From: Deltaproteobacteria bacterium
GTDB taxonomy: Bacteria; Desulfobacterota; GWC2-55-46
DNA length: 35,386 nucleotides
Assembly: GCA_016212705.1 (NCBI GenBank)
Contig: JACREU010000059.1
Coordinates: 1-35,386 of the forward strand
Reading direction: 5' to 3'
The translations under genes were made by a program, and so were the position numbers. Positions 1-8,342 of the stretch are shown here, piece by piece. The notes beneath the pieces were generated by a model. It did not search any database. It was given only the letters and a program-made list of their open reading frames with translations, and was not told the DNA's origin. How positions within the stretch are numbered: the first letter of the stretch is position 1; the number at the start of each line of letters is the position of its first letter.

Positions 1-35
1 GAGGCGCGCAAAATGGCCTTTTTGAAAGAGTGAAG

Positions 36-377
36 TCAGCCTTCCTTAAGAGCCCCCGAAAGCCTCTCAGCAATCTCCTTGACCCCGAGCCCCTCGACTC
101 GCACCCTCTTCTCCCTCGATTTTGTCCCGGAGTCTATAGAGAAAGCGGATTTTCTGATTCCGAGCAAGTCCGAGAGAAATTCTATGAGCGCGCGGTTCGC
201 CTCGCCCTCTACGGGCGGTGCTGTGAGTTTGATCTTAAGGGAGTTTTCCTGTACGCCCTCGACGGCGTTTTTTGACGAGCGGGGTTGCAGCCTTACGCGG
301 ATAAAGACCCCCTTCGGGGTCTCCTCGATAAAAGGCAGGGTATTATTTCGGGAAGAACTTGAGCTTTTCCGATTCAC
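36..377 (-). CDS. yggU: YggU/DUF167 family small protein
   Basis: A 113-residue protein of the DUF167 (YggU) family, a small alpha/beta fold of unknown biochemical role. The hallmarks are visible: an IRVRLQPRSSKNAV strand near residues 26-39, then LKIKLTAPPVEGEANRAL around 47-64, then the KSREKRVRV strand. The start is a GTG at 377 with only a weak AGGG upstream. It overlaps the last 35 bases of divIVA, so the two are probably translationally coupled. It is the last gene of the yggS-proC-yggT-divIVA-yggU set, an arrangement found in many bacteria. The first ~15 residues are Ser/Asn-rich and not typical, so the true start could be slightly further in. Confidence 0.85.
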   Translation of the reverse strand: MNRKSSSSSRNNTLPFIEETPKGVFIRVRLQPRSSKNAVEGVQENSLKIKLTAPPVEGEANRALIEFLSDLLGIRKSAFSIDSGTKSREKRVRVEGLGVKEIAERLSGALKEG

Positions 378-840
378 TGTCGGCCCTGCGGGACTCGTCC
401 TCTTCCATGACGAGCTTGCTTGAGTGGTAGCTGATGACGGCCTTTATCGAGGACTCTATTTCGAGCCTCTGTTGTCTCAATCTGAATATCTCGTCCCTGA
501 TCTCCTGGGCCCGGCCCTGCGCCTGTCTTACGATATCCTCGGCCTGAAGCCTTGCCTCGGCTATTAGGAGCTCGGACTCCTTCCGGGCGTTGATTTTGAG
601 GTCCTCTACCATCCTCTGCGCGGTCGTGAGCGTCTCTTTAAGGACGCGCTCGTTCGAGATATGCTCGTTCAATCTCTCGTGAGCGTCTCTAAGGCGCTCG
701 GTCAGCGTGATTATCTCTTTTGCGGACTCTTCGAGGGCGTCAGCCGCCTGCCCTCTAAGCTCGTCGACCTCCCTCGTGTCATAGCCGCGGAGCGATTTTT
801 TAAGCTGGGTCCCCTTTACCTCAAGAGGCGTTATCTTCAC
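343..840 (-). CDS. divIVA: DivIVA-like coiled-coil protein
   Basis: A 165-residue DivIVA-family protein. It opens with the characteristic KITPLEVKGTQLKKSLRGYD segment, which in this family packs at the membrane, and continues as an almost unbroken coiled coil (about residues 35-145, rich in Glu/Arg/Leu heptads). It probably recruits other proteins to curved membrane or the division site. I place the start at the GTG at 840. That codon overlaps the yggT stop (GTGA) and has GGGGGAGG just upstream. An open frame runs further 5' to 1083, but that part lies inside yggT and has no DivIVA similarity. In Gram-negatives such proteins are less studied than in Firmicutes. Confidence 0.85.
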   Translation of the reverse strand: MKITPLEVKGTQLKKSLRGYDTREVDELRGQAADALEESAKEIITLTERLRDAHERLNEHISNERVLKETLTTAQRMVEDLKINARKESELLIAEARLQAEDIVRQAQGRAQEIRDEIFRLRQQRLEIESSIKAVISYHSSKLVMEEDESRRADSESEKLKFFPK

Positions 841-1151
841 ATCGTTCCTCCCCCGGCCTTCATCCGGATTGCGAGCTCTATCAGAGAGACTACCGCGAAC
901 TTCTTTATGAAATAGATGGCGAGTATGACTATCATCGGTGAGAGGTCGAGCCCCCCGAGGAACGGGATCACGCGCCGTACCCTGTAAAGGAGCGGCTCTG
1001 TCACCTGGTAAAGAAAGCGGACTATCGGGTTGTACGGGTCCGGGTTTACCCATGATATTATCGCCCTTGCTATTATTATCCAAAGGTATGCGCTGAGCGC
1101 TATGTCGAGTATCTGGGCGAGTGCGTTAATAAGGTTTGCAAGAGCGAACAT
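837..1151 (-). CDS. yggT: YggT family integral membrane protein
   Basis: A 104-residue YggT/YlmG protein. It has two hydrophobic halves, about residues 3-30 and 65-90. The family signature around SWVNPDPYNPIVRFLYQVTE (residues ~33-52) and the following PLLYRVRRVIPFLGGLDLSP stretch are present. Family members are linked to cell shape, osmotic tolerance and, in plastids, nucleoid or thylakoid distribution, but no reaction is known. The ATG at 1151 has AAAGGAG about ten bases upstream. It is followed by divIVA with a GTGA overlap, so the pair is translated together. Its position beside divIVA and yggS matches the conserved division-cluster neighbourhood. Confidence 0.9.
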   Translation of the reverse strand: MFALANLINALAQILDIALSAYLWIIIARAIISWVNPDPYNPIVRFLYQVTEPLLYRVRRVIPFLGGLDLSPMIVILAIYFIKKFAVVSLIELAIRMKAGGGTM

Positions 1152-1216
1152 CCCTTTACTGTCTCCTTTTATCTCGATTCCGTAAGTACGGTCTGTGACA
1201 TCGGTCGTGTATTAGA

Positions 1217-1423
1217 CCCCTCTTTTCTAAAGAGGGGGTGGGGAGATTGATTCCCCGCTCGGTGCGGTGCCAATTTCAAATCGTGTTGCGTCAGTCTCCC
1301 GGACGCAACACAGCCCGATACGGATTTGCCCGTCCGGCGAGGACCTCCTTGCCAGGGAGGGGAAAGGGGAGGTCCTCTTTACTCTCAGACCACCCCTCCC
1401 AACCTCCCCTTGTTAAGGGGAGG
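1217..1423. repeat. Cluster of four perfect inverted repeats between yggT and proC
   Basis: This 207-bp non-coding stretch holds four perfect hairpins. Arms 1217-1225 and 1229-1237 have a 3-nt loop. Arms 1283-1292 and 1302-1311 pair over 10 bp. Arms 1339-1348 and 1368-1377 pair over 10 bp. Arms 1403-1411 and 1415-1423 have a 3-nt loop. The outer two hairpins resemble each other in opposite orientation (C-rich arm, T/A tip, then a GGTGGG or CCCACC-like flank), as if they were the ends of a small mobile element. A related C/G-rich hairpin lies at 10060-10074. It probably represents REP- or MITE-like intergenic sequence; a role in transcript stability or termination is possible. Confidence 0.6.
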
Positions 1424-1430
1424 AGTTAAA

Positions 1431-2267
1431 TTACTTCCCCATCGAGAGTTCTTTTGCCCTCTTTGTCGCCGCCTTTACGGCCTTGATGACGGCGTCCCTG
1501 AAGCCCGCCTCTTCGAGTTTGGCCATCCCCTGCATGGTGGTGCCGCCGGGGGAGGTGACCATCTTCCTTAATTCCGGGAGGTCCTTGTCGCTCTCTATGG
1601 CCAGCAAAGCCGCGCCGAGTGTCGTCTGCATGGCAAGGAGCCTGGAATCGGCTTCCGTAAGCCCGAGCTCCCTGCCCGCCTCTACGAGCGCTTCCATGAA
1701 ATAGAAGACATAGGCCGGGCCGGACCCGGAGAGGCCCGTTACCGCGTCGAGGAGGTGTTCGTTTTCGACTACGACGACTTTGCCGACCGACTCGAATACG
1801 GCTCTGGCGAGCTTCAAGTCGTTCTTGCCCGCCCCCATGCCGGCTACAAGCCCGGTCATGCCTTCCCTTACAATAGCCGGGGTGTTCGGCATCGCTCTGA
1901 CGACCGGGATGAAGGCCTTTACCCCGCCGTGCTTTAGTGTCTCGAGGATCGCGGTAGTGGTGAGCCCGGCAACGGCCGAGATGAGGAGCTTCGCGCCGAG
2001 GAGGTCCGGGGCAATTTCGGCGAGCGCTTCCCGCGCGTCCTGCGGCTTTACCGTAAGGAATATTATATCAGCATTTCTTATGACTTCATGGTTTTTGTTG
2101 TAGACCTTTATCTCGTAGGTCTCGGCGAGGTGTACGAGGCGGGTCGATACCCTGTCGCTTGCGATTATCTGGTTTGCGCCGACGCTCTTTGAGGCGAGCA
2201 ACCCCTTTATGAGCGCCTCCGCGAGGTTGCCGGCGCCAAAAAAGCCTATGGTCTTTTTTGTGAGCAT
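1431..2267 (-). CDS. proC: Pyrroline-5-carboxylate reductase
   Basis: A 278-residue ProC, the usual family length. It catalyses NAD(P)H-dependent reduction of 1-pyrroline-5-carboxylate to L-proline, the last step of proline synthesis, in the cytoplasm. The N-terminal Rossmann motif is IGFFGAGNLAEAL (residues 8-20). Further family landmarks are FLTVKPQD, RAMPNTPA (around 124-131), the GLSGSGPAYVF dimer/substrate segment near 178-188, and TSPGGTT near 240. It begins with ATG at 2267, 33 bases after the yggS stop, so the two are probably co-transcribed. Proximity of proC to yggS and yggT is common in bacteria and fits the link of YggS to PLP and amino-acid balance. Confidence 0.95.
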   Translation of the reverse strand: MLTKKTIGFFGAGNLAEALIKGLLASKSVGANQIIASDRVSTRLVHLAETYEIKVYNKNHEVIRNADIIFLTVKPQDAREALAEIAPDLLGAKLLISAVAGLTTTAILETLKHGGVKAFIPVVRAMPNTPAIVREGMTGLVAGMGAGKNDLKLARAVFESVGKVVVVENEHLLDAVTGLSGSGPAYVFYFMEALVEAGRELGLTEADSRLLAMQTTLGAALLAIESDKDLPELRKMVTSPGGTTMQGMAKLEEAGFRDAVIKAVKAATKRAKELSMGK

Positions 2268-2300
2268 TTTTCTGTCTGCCGAAAGGCGAGGGGCTGTCGG

Positions 2301-3011
2301 CTAAAGCGCCTTCGACCCTTTTTTCTCGGGCCGGGGCCCGAATATCGCGGTCCCGATCCGGACGATAGTAGCGCCCTCCTCGACCGCCATCTCGAAGTCG
2401 CTCGACATACCCATCGAGAGCTCCCTTAAGAAGACGCCCGGGATCCGTTCCTTGTTTATCCGTTCGGCGAGCCTTCTGAGCGCTACGAAGTAGGGCCTCG
2501 AGAACTCGGGGGAGTCGCATTGAGGGGGGATGGTCAGGAGCCCCTTAAGCCTTATGTTCGGGAGCGCCGAGGCCGCCCTTGCGAGCTTTACCGCGCCCTC
2601 CGCGTCGACCCCGGTCTTTGTCTTTTCCCGCGCGATGTTCACCTCTATGAAGCAGTCGATCGGCTCCTTCGCCCGCTTGTTTATCTCCTGCGCGAGCTCG
2701 ATGGAGTCTACCGTCTCTATGCAGTCGAAGATCTCGACCGCGAGCTTGACCTTGTTCTTCTGGAGGTGGCCGATGAAGTGCCACCTTACGGCCTTGTCCT
2801 TTATCTTTTCCATCTTCTCCCCGGCCTCCTGCACATAGTTCTCGCCGAGGGTCTTTGCGCCGATAGAGACGGCCTCTTTCACCCTTTTTATCTCGACCGT
2901 CTTCGTAACGGCGAGGAGCGTGACCTCAGCCGGGTCGCGCCCGGCCTTCCTCGCCGCCTTTCCGATCCTTTCAAGAACGCCTGCCAGATTCTCTGATATT
3001 GTCCCAGTCAT
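2301..3011 (-). CDS. yggS: YggS family PLP homeostasis protein
   Basis: A 236-residue PLP-binding protein of the YggS/PROSC (COG0325) family. It has an alanine-racemase-like TIM barrel without an established enzymatic reaction and buffers pyridoxal phosphate in the cytoplasm. The lysine that forms the internal aldimine is in LLAVTKT near residue 37. Further signatures are GENYVQEA (~57-64), [10 protein letters not shown] (~79-88), the [13 protein letters not shown] phosphate-binding region (~197-209) and [11 protein letters not shown] (~217-227). It is the first gene of the minus-strand cluster. A plausible promoter lies about 120 bases upstream (3130-3158). Confidence 0.93.
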   Translation of the reverse strand: MTGTISENLAGVLERIGKAARKAGRDPAEVTLLAVTKTVEIKRVKEAVSIGAKTLGENYVQEAGEKMEKIKDKAVRWHFIGHLQKNKVKLAVEIFDCIETVDSIELAQEINKRAKEPIDCFIEVNIAREKTKTGVDAEGAVKLARAASALPNIRLKGLLTIPPQCDSPEFSRPYFVALRRLAERINKERIPGVFLRELSMGMSSDFEMAVEEGATIVRIGTAIFGPRPEKKGSKAL

Positions 3012-3129
3012 TCGAGGACCGCCAGAAGTTTTTTAAACCGCCTCGCCAGGCGGATGGAACAGGACAAGTATTCATAAAATAAGGGGAATTAACCCGCAAA
3101 AGGGGCTCCAAATCCACCCGTTGTTTCAA

Positions 3130-3158
3130 CTTATAGCACAAGTGGGGCCCTGCTCCAA
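3130..3158 (-). promoter_or_regulatory. Candidate sigma70-type promoter for yggS operon
   Basis: On the minus strand TTGGAG (3158-3153) and TATAAG (3135-3130) are separated by 17 bases. The leader to yggS is about 115 nt. It contains a perfect hairpin, CCGCCT with loop and AGGCGG (3053-3038), but no clear T-run after it. The match is moderate only. Confidence 0.35.
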
Positions 3159-3226
3159 GCGAAATTTTCAAGGATTTACGACTTTTCAGGGTGTGTTGAT
3201 TAAAAATGAGGCAAAAAGGCGGCGCG

Positions 3227-3865
3227 TCATTGGCCCGGGGTGGGGAGTTTCAGCGGCCCGAGGTAATGTATCCAGGACATCTCCCAGACAGCCGCCATGA
3301 AAAGTATAATGATTACAAGTACATATAGTTTCACAGCGTCCCGGGCGGCGATGCGCACCGCCTCTTTCCTCGAAACCACCTTTTTCCTCATCGGCCACAG
3401 GAGCGAAAGGCCGATATCCATGCCCGCGGCAGAGGAGATGCTGTAAGCCCCGAACTCGAACAAAAAGGTGCCGTAGAAGACAACGAGCGTTTCAACCCCG
3501 GAGTCCATGCCGAATATGAGGATACCGATAATAAAGCCCCTGAATACCGCGATGATGTACGGTACAAAGAAGACGGCCCCGGTTAAGGTGGTCGAGAAGA
3601 ACGCGCCGAGCAACAGGTTGAAGAAGAAGGTGTAGAATATCTTTGCCAGGAGACTCTCGGCGAGGAGTCCGGTCAGGGGTTTCAGGTACGAGAGGTCCTG
3701 TATATCCTTCAACTGCTGGGCCCGGAGGTCGAGGACGAACGGTATCTTTTCCGAGACCGCCCACTGCCCGAAGACGAGAAAGACTATGTGCGCCGCCGCG
3801 AAGAAGACGACGAGGTTCCGCCTCCTCTTGAGCGCTTCGAAAGATTCTTTAATCAAGTTGTTCAT
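3227..3865 (-). CDS. SpoIIM/DUF95 family integral membrane protein
   Basis: A 212-residue membrane protein of the SpoIIM (stage II sporulation protein M, DUF95) family, which also occurs widely in non-sporulating bacteria, where its role is unknown. Four to five hydrophobic segments are visible: near residues 20-38, 75-125 (with the glycine-rich FFSTTLTGAVFFVPY), 128-150 and 180-205. A GTFLFEFGAYSISSAAG segment matches the conserved family core. I prefer the ATG at 3865 over an ATG at 3892. AGGAG lies just upstream of 3865, although the spacing is short. The best promoter match also places the transcript start between the two codons. It is monocistronic and is bordered upstream by the restriction-modification island. 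Confidence 0.75.
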   Translation of the reverse strand: MNNLIKESFEALKRRRNLVVFFAAAHIVFLVFGQWAVSEKIPFVLDLRAQQLKDIQDLSYLKPLTGLLAESLLAKIFYTFFFNLLLGAFFSTTLTGAVFFVPYIIAVFRGFIIGILIFGMDSGVETLVVFYGTFLFEFGAYSISSAAGMDIGLSLLWPMRKKVVSRKEAVRIAARDAVKLYVLVIIILFMAAVWEMSWIHYLGPLKLPTPGQ

Positions 3866-3894
3866 AGGCTCCTGAGAGGCTTTAAAAGGCATAA

Positions 3895-3923
3895 ATCATA
3901 TAATAATAGCGGAGATATTGAAA
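3895..3923 (-). promoter_or_regulatory. Candidate promoter for the SpoIIM-family gene
   Basis: On the minus strand TTTCAA (3923-3918), a 17-base spacer and TATGAT (3900-3895) lie just upstream of the gene. The predicted start near 3888 lies downstream of the ATG at 3892 and so favours the ATG at 3865. Confidence 0.4.
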
Positions 3924-3943
3924 GGGGCTTTTTCAGGCCCCGT

Positions 3944-4090
3944 TCAGGCAGGCACATTCCGAGGGGCTCTACTGTCCTTCAAAGTCTCGTAATCGATTGA
4001 ATCCAGGGGTTTTATCGGAATACCCGCATAAACCCTTTCGGGTCCGGTTACTTGATTATCGGTCAGCCCCCTGCTACTATAAGCCGGTTG
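3944..4090 (-). pseudogene. Possible relic of a hexapeptide-type acyltransferase C-terminus
   Basis: This minus-strand frame reads GPERVYAGIPIKPL followed by DSIDYETLKD and a stop at 3944. The VYAGIPIKPL part resembles the end of left-handed beta-helix acyltransferases (typically V-x-AGIPAKP-). No start, upstream domain or ribosome site can be recognised; what precedes it is low-complexity sequence leading into the mod promoter region. It could be a fragment left when the restriction-modification genes arrived, or chance. Confidence is low. Confidence 0.2.
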
Positions 4091-4099
4091 ATTTTGATT

Positions 4100-4129
4100 T
4101 TGTCGGCTTGGGGGTTGATGTGGTATAAA
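4100..4129 (+). promoter_or_regulatory. Candidate promoter for mod-res
   Basis: TTGTCG (4100-4105) and TATAAA (4124-4129) are separated by 18 bases, 34 bases upstream of the mod ATG. The region is T-rich and visibly different from the GC-rich surroundings. A weak GAAGTG is the only ribosome-site candidate. Confidence 0.35.
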
Positions 4130-4162
4130 ATGAGCATCCAAAAAAACCTTTTGAAGTGAATT

Positions 4163-5683
4163 ATGCCTATCCTGAACTGGTTAACAAGAGATGAAGATAT
4201 AAAGACCTCCGGAAAAGCCCCATACAGGCTCTTGGAGGCAGTGCCTGAGCATTCCGCCGGGTCAGGCGGCGAGAATATGCTTATTCAGGGGGATAACCTT
4301 GAAGCCTTGAAGGCGCTCCTGCCTTACTACGCCGGAAGGATTAAGTGCATCTACATAGACCCGCCTTACAACACCCGTTCCGCTTTTACCCACTACGACG
4401 ACAGCCTTGAGCACTCGATCTGGCTTGCCATGATGTACCCGCGCCTCGAACTCCTGCGGGAGCTTCTTTCCGAAGACGGGAGCATCTGGGTTTCGATTGA
4501 CGACAACGAGGGACATTACCTGAAAGTCATAATGGACGAGGTTTTCGGGAGAGGAAATTTTGTTGCGAATGTGATCTGGCAGAAGAAATTTTCGCCTCAG
4601 AATGACGAAAGACTTATTACAGCAAGTCATGACCATGTGCTCATTGTTGCGAAAAATAAGAACGTCTGTACATTTAATCAATTATCAAGAACGGATACCC
4701 ACAATTCATCATTCAGCAATCCCGACAATGATCCGCGTGGCTCTTGGTCTAGTGGAGACATGACTTCGAAGACAAAGGCCGCTGGACATTCATACCCTGT
4801 TGTTACTCCAGCAGGAGTAACTCATTTGCCACCTGCTGGGCGACAGTGGGCACCATCACTTGAAACGTTCAATAGATGGCTCAGTGAAAATCGTATATGG
4901 TTTGGAAAGGATCATAAAAACAAGCCACGCATAAAGCAATTTCTTAGCGAAGTTCAAGATGGCATTGTTCCGTTGTCAATCTGGTTACGAGAAGATGTTG
5001 GGGACAACCAAGATGCTAAGCGAGAAGTAAAAGCATTTAATAGTGATGAAATATTTGACACGCCCAAGCCTGAACGCTTGATTCAACAGGTTTTGCAGAT
5101 TGCTTCAGATGAAGGCGACATTGTCCTTGATTCCTTTCTTGGCTCAGGCACTACAGCCGCAGTTGCCCATAAGATGGGACGGCGTTATATCGGAATAGAG
5201 ATGGGGGGACACGCGATAACGCATTGCGCGCCGCGATTGAAGAAGGTAATCGAAGGGGAGCAGGGCGGCATATCAGAGGCGGTCAACTGGCAGGGTGGCG
5301 GCGGGTTCAGATTTTATAAACTTGGAGAGCCTGTATTTAATGAAGACGGGCAGATAAACCCGAAGGTTCGTTTCAAGCCGCTTGCCGCCCATGTATGGTT
5401 TTCCGAAACCGGGATCCCCTATGAAGGAAAAGCGAAAAAACCTTTCCTTGGGGCGCATGACGGGGTTGCCTATGCGCTCTTATATAATGGCATACTTGGT
5501 GACAAGACAGTAAACGGCGGCAATGTCCTGACCCGTCCGGTGCTGAAGCAGTTGTACGGGGAGTCGGGGAGTTTTGTCGGTCCGTGGGTTATATACGGAG
5601 AGATGAGCCGTATCTCTGAGGAACGGTTGAGGGCGGAGAAGATAACCTTCAAGCAGACGCCATACGATGTGAGGGCGAGATAA
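4163..5683 (+). CDS. mod: Type III restriction-modification methyltransferase (Mod)
   Basis: A 506-residue adenine-N6 DNA methyltransferase of the beta class, the Mod subunit of a type III system. It modifies one strand of an asymmetric site and supplies target recognition to Res. Motif IV is DPPYN (66-70), and motif I follows in the C-terminal half as DSFLGSGTT (323-331). This order defines the beta class. Residues ~140-300 between them are the expected target-recognition domain. There the DNA (about 4560-5170) turns visibly AT-rich, while the flanking methyltransferase parts are closer to genome style. That suggests exchange of the recognition module. The C-terminal ~140 residues are an extra domain seen in this subfamily. 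The stop is two bases from res. Confidence 0.92.
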   Translation: MPILNWLTRDEDIKTSGKAPYRLLEAVPEHSAGSGGENMLIQGDNLEALKALLPYYAGRIKCIYIDPPYNTRSAFTHYDDSLEHSIWLAMMYPRLELLRELLSEDGSIWVSIDDNEGHYLKVIMDEVFGRGNFVANVIWQKKFSPQNDERLITASHDHVLIVAKNKNVCTFNQLSRTDTHNSSFSNPDNDPRGSWSSGDMTSKTKAAGHSYPVVTPAGVTHLPPAGRQWAPSLETFNRWLSENRIWFGKDHKNKPRIKQFLSEVQDGIVPLSIWLREDVGDNQDAKREVKAFNSDEIFDTPKPERLIQQVLQIASDEGDIVLDSFLGSGTTAAVAHKMGRRYIGIEMGGHAITHCAPRLKKVIEGEQGGISEAVNWQGGGGFRFYKLGEPVFNEDGQINPKVRFKPLAAHVWFSETGIPYEGKAKKPFLGAHDGVAYALLYNGILGDKTVNGGNVLTRPVLKQLYGESGSFVGPWVIYGEMSRISEERLRAEKITFKQTPYDVRAR

Positions 5684-5685
5684 CA

Positions 5686-8292
5686 ATGCGGCTTAAAAAA
5701 TATCAACAAGATGCTCTGGACGCTCTAAAATCTTTCCTTGAAAAGACACGGGAGACGCACGACGCCGGACTGAGCTTCAAGGAAGTAACCGGGTCTCTGG
5801 ATATCGGGCGGTACAGGAGCGAATATAAGCCGCTTATAGATATGCCGGAAGTCCCTTACGCGTGTATCCGCATACCCACAGGGGGCGGAAAGACGATCCT
5901 GGGGGCGCATACCGTAAAGCTGGCAGGCAACAGCTATCTTGAGAGGGATTTCCCCGTTGCGCTCTGGCTCGTGCCATCCAACACTATTCGAACACAGACT
6001 GTGGAGGCCCTTAAGAACAGGCAACACCCTTACCGCAAGGTCCTTGACGATACATTTGACGGAAGGGTCCGCGTTTTCGATATTACCGAATTCCCGAATA
6101 TCAGACCGACGGACATCAGTGATTCAGCCTGTGTGGTCGTAAGCACGATACAAACATTACGCATAGCCAACACGGAAGGGCGGAAGGTTTATGGACACCA
6201 CGAAGCCCTTGAGCCGCACTTCTCGCGTTTTTCTACTTGGCCCAAAGGATTGGAGCTTGATGAAAAAGGGACCCCGAAGTATTCCTTTGCCAACCTTCTT
6301 CATTTGCACAGCCCGCTTTTAATAGTCGATGAGGCGCATAACGCCGTAACCGGCCTTACAAGAGAGATGCAGACGCGCATAAACCCGGCCTGTATCATAG
6401 AGTTTACAGCCACGCCAAAGCCGATGAGCAATGTGTTGTTCAGCGTGTCCGCAAGCGTTTTGAAAACGGAGAAGATGATAAAGCTCCCGATTGTCTTGAC
6501 GGCGCACACAAGCTGGCAGGCCGCCGTAAGCGGCGCATTGGCCGAGCGCGCGAGACTTGCTGAGAAGGCAAAGAATGAGCCGCAGTATATCCGCCCCATA
6601 ATACTCTTTCAGGCACAGAACAAAGACCAGGAAGTGACGGCTGAAGTCCTGCGTCAACACCTGATCGAGAACGAGCAGATACCGGCGGAAAGGATCGCGG
6701 TCGTAACCGGAGAACAGCGCGAGCTCGACTCAATCAACCTCTTTGATCCCAACTGCCCGATTGAATATGTAATCACCATTAAAGCCCTGAAAGAAGGGTG
6801 GGACTGTTCGTTTGCCTATGTCTTCTGTTCGGTGGCGAATATCCGAAGCGCTACCGATGTCGAGCAGTTGCTTGGGCGTGTTCTTCGTATGCCCTATGCC
6901 GAAAGCCGCCGCGAAAAGATACTTAATTCCGCGTATGCGCATGTATGCGAGCCGAACTTCATGCAAGCGGCGCTTGATCTTAAAGACAAGCTTATTGAGG
7001 GCATGGGTTTTGAGGCGGAAGAGGCGGAGGATAACTTGCAGATGCCTGAGCTGGATTTGCAAGGTGGAAGCGCAGGGCCGCTTTATCCGACAGTATCGTT
7101 TGAGCTTGAAGCCCCGCCTGACCTTGGCGCAGTGCCCGAAGATATAAAGAAGCTGGTCAAGGTTGAAGAGACGGGAAGGGGCGGCGCGGTAGTGCGTGTT
7201 GAAGAGCCTGTTTCAGAGTATGCGGCGAATGTTATCGCCTCTTTTGCGCCGGAAGAGAAACAGGCGGAAATAAAAAGGCAGTTTGAATTTGCGCGTCATA
7301 AAGCGGAGTTTATGAAAACGCCTGCCGCCAAGAACGAGCCCTTCCCTGTTCCTCAGCTTTGTTTGTTCGTGGACGGTGAATTGGAAGTGGCGGAGCCGGA
7401 CCTTTTTCTGGATTTCAGAAGCTGGAATCTTCTTGATTATGACGCGGCTTTGACGGCTGATGAATTCGGCGTGGAAGAGAGATTCCAGAGTTTTGAAGTT
7501 GATGTTGAGAAGGAAAAGGTCGTTTATGAACACCTGGCGGAGAACAAGCGGCAACTTGAGCTTTCCGGCGTTGATACGGTTTGGGATGAAAGGTCGCTGA
7601 CTGTCTGGCTGGACCGCCAGTGCAGGGATAGTTATATCAATCAAACCCAAAGGCTTGAGTTTATCCGCAGGCTGGTAAAGGACCTGACAGGCCGGGGCTT
7701 TCCCATAGGCGCGCTCGTGCGGGGTAAATACCGCCTTGCCAAGGCAATCACTTTAAAGATTTCAAAATATTGGGAAGAGGCGAAAGAGAAAGGTTTTCAA
7801 GCCTGTCTTTTTAAGAATGAAGGTGGCGTAGAAACGACATTTGATTATGCCTTTAATTTTGACGGAAGCCTGTATCACGGCAGTAATTACTATCGTGGAA
7901 GCTATAAATTCAAAAAGCATTATTTCGGGGCGGAAAGAATAAGCAATCTGGACAATACCGGCGAAGAGTTTGAATGTGCACAAGCGATAGACATGCAGGA
8001 GAAAATAAAATACTGGGTGCGTAACCTTGAGAGCAAGCCGCTTCTGTCATTCAGACTGCCTCTGGCGAGGGGCTGGTTCTATCCGGACTTCGTAGCCCTG
8101 CTGAAAGACGGGCGAGTCTTTGTTATCGAGTATAAAGGGGCGCACCTGATACATGATCCGAGAACGGAACAGAAAAACAGCATAGGCCAACTATGGGGAG
8201 AGAAAAGTAATGGCAAAGCCCTGTTTCTTATGGCTGAGAAAGAGAAGGGCGGATTGGGTGTTTACGAGCAGATAAGGAAGAAGATTGGGTGA
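5686..8292 (+). CDS. res: Type III restriction enzyme, helicase/nuclease subunit (Res)
   Basis: An 868-residue Res subunit. It is a superfamily-2 ATPase that switches into diffusion along DNA and cuts when two sites meet head-to-head; it acts with Mod. Visible motifs in order are Walker A PTGGGKT (64-70), the DEAH box (215-218) followed by EFTATPKP, and motif VI EQLLGRVLR (393-401). The C-terminal PD-(D/E)XK-like nuclease has PD at 800-801 and EYK at 815-817 in VFVIEYKGAHL. All key residues are present, so it looks intact. It starts two bases after mod, so the pair is an operon. The composition is lower in GC than the neighbouring genes, consistent with horizontal acquisition. Confidence 0.92.
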   Translation: MRLKKYQQDALDALKSFLEKTRETHDAGLSFKEVTGSLDIGRYRSEYKPLIDMPEVPYACIRIPTGGGKTILGAHTVKLAGNSYLERDFPVALWLVPSNTIRTQTVEALKNRQHPYRKVLDDTFDGRVRVFDITEFPNIRPTDISDSACVVVSTIQTLRIANTEGRKVYGHHEALEPHFSRFSTWPKGLELDEKGTPKYSFANLLHLHSPLLIVDEAHNAVTGLTREMQTRINPACIIEFTATPKPMSNVLFSVSASVLKTEKMIKLPIVLTAHTSWQAAVSGALAERARLAEKAKNEPQYIRPIILFQAQNKDQEVTAEVLRQHLIENEQIPAERIAVVTGEQRELDSINLFDPNCPIEYVITIKALKEGWDCSFAYVFCSVANIRSATDVEQLLGRVLRMPYAESRREKILNSAYAHVCEPNFMQAALDLKDKLIEGMGFEAEEAEDNLQMPELDLQGGSAGPLYPTVSFELEAPPDLGAVPEDIKKLVKVEETGRGGAVVRVEEPVSEYAANVIASFAPEEKQAEIKRQFEFARHKAEFMKTPAAKNEPFPVPQLCLFVDGELEVAEPDLFLDFRSWNLLDYDAALTADEFGVEERFQSFEVDVEKEKVVYEHLAENKRQLELSGVDTVWDERSLTVWLDRQCRDSYINQTQRLEFIRRLVKDLTGRGFPIGALVRGKYRLAKAITLKISKYWEEAKEKGFQACLFKNEGGVETTFDYAFNFDGSLYHGSNYYRGSYKFKKHYFGAERISNLDNTGEEFECAQAIDMQEKIKYWVRNLESKPLLSFRLPLARGWFYPDFVALLKDGRVFVIEYKGAHLIHDPRTEQKNSIGQLWGEKSNGKALFLMAEKEKGGLGVYEQIRKKIG

Positions 8293-8342
8293 TGAAGGTT
8301 GGCAATGGGCCAGTTTGAAAATATTAATTATTTGAATTTCAG

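Noticed and set aside
841-1083. N-terminal extension of the DivIVA frame to 1083
   Set aside because: It lies entirely inside yggT and has no DivIVA-like residues; the GTG at 840 has a good ribosome site and gives the family N-terminus.
3924-3941. GGGGC/GCCCC hairpin as terminator
   Set aside because: Only five base pairs with an eight-base loop and no T-run after it in either direction.
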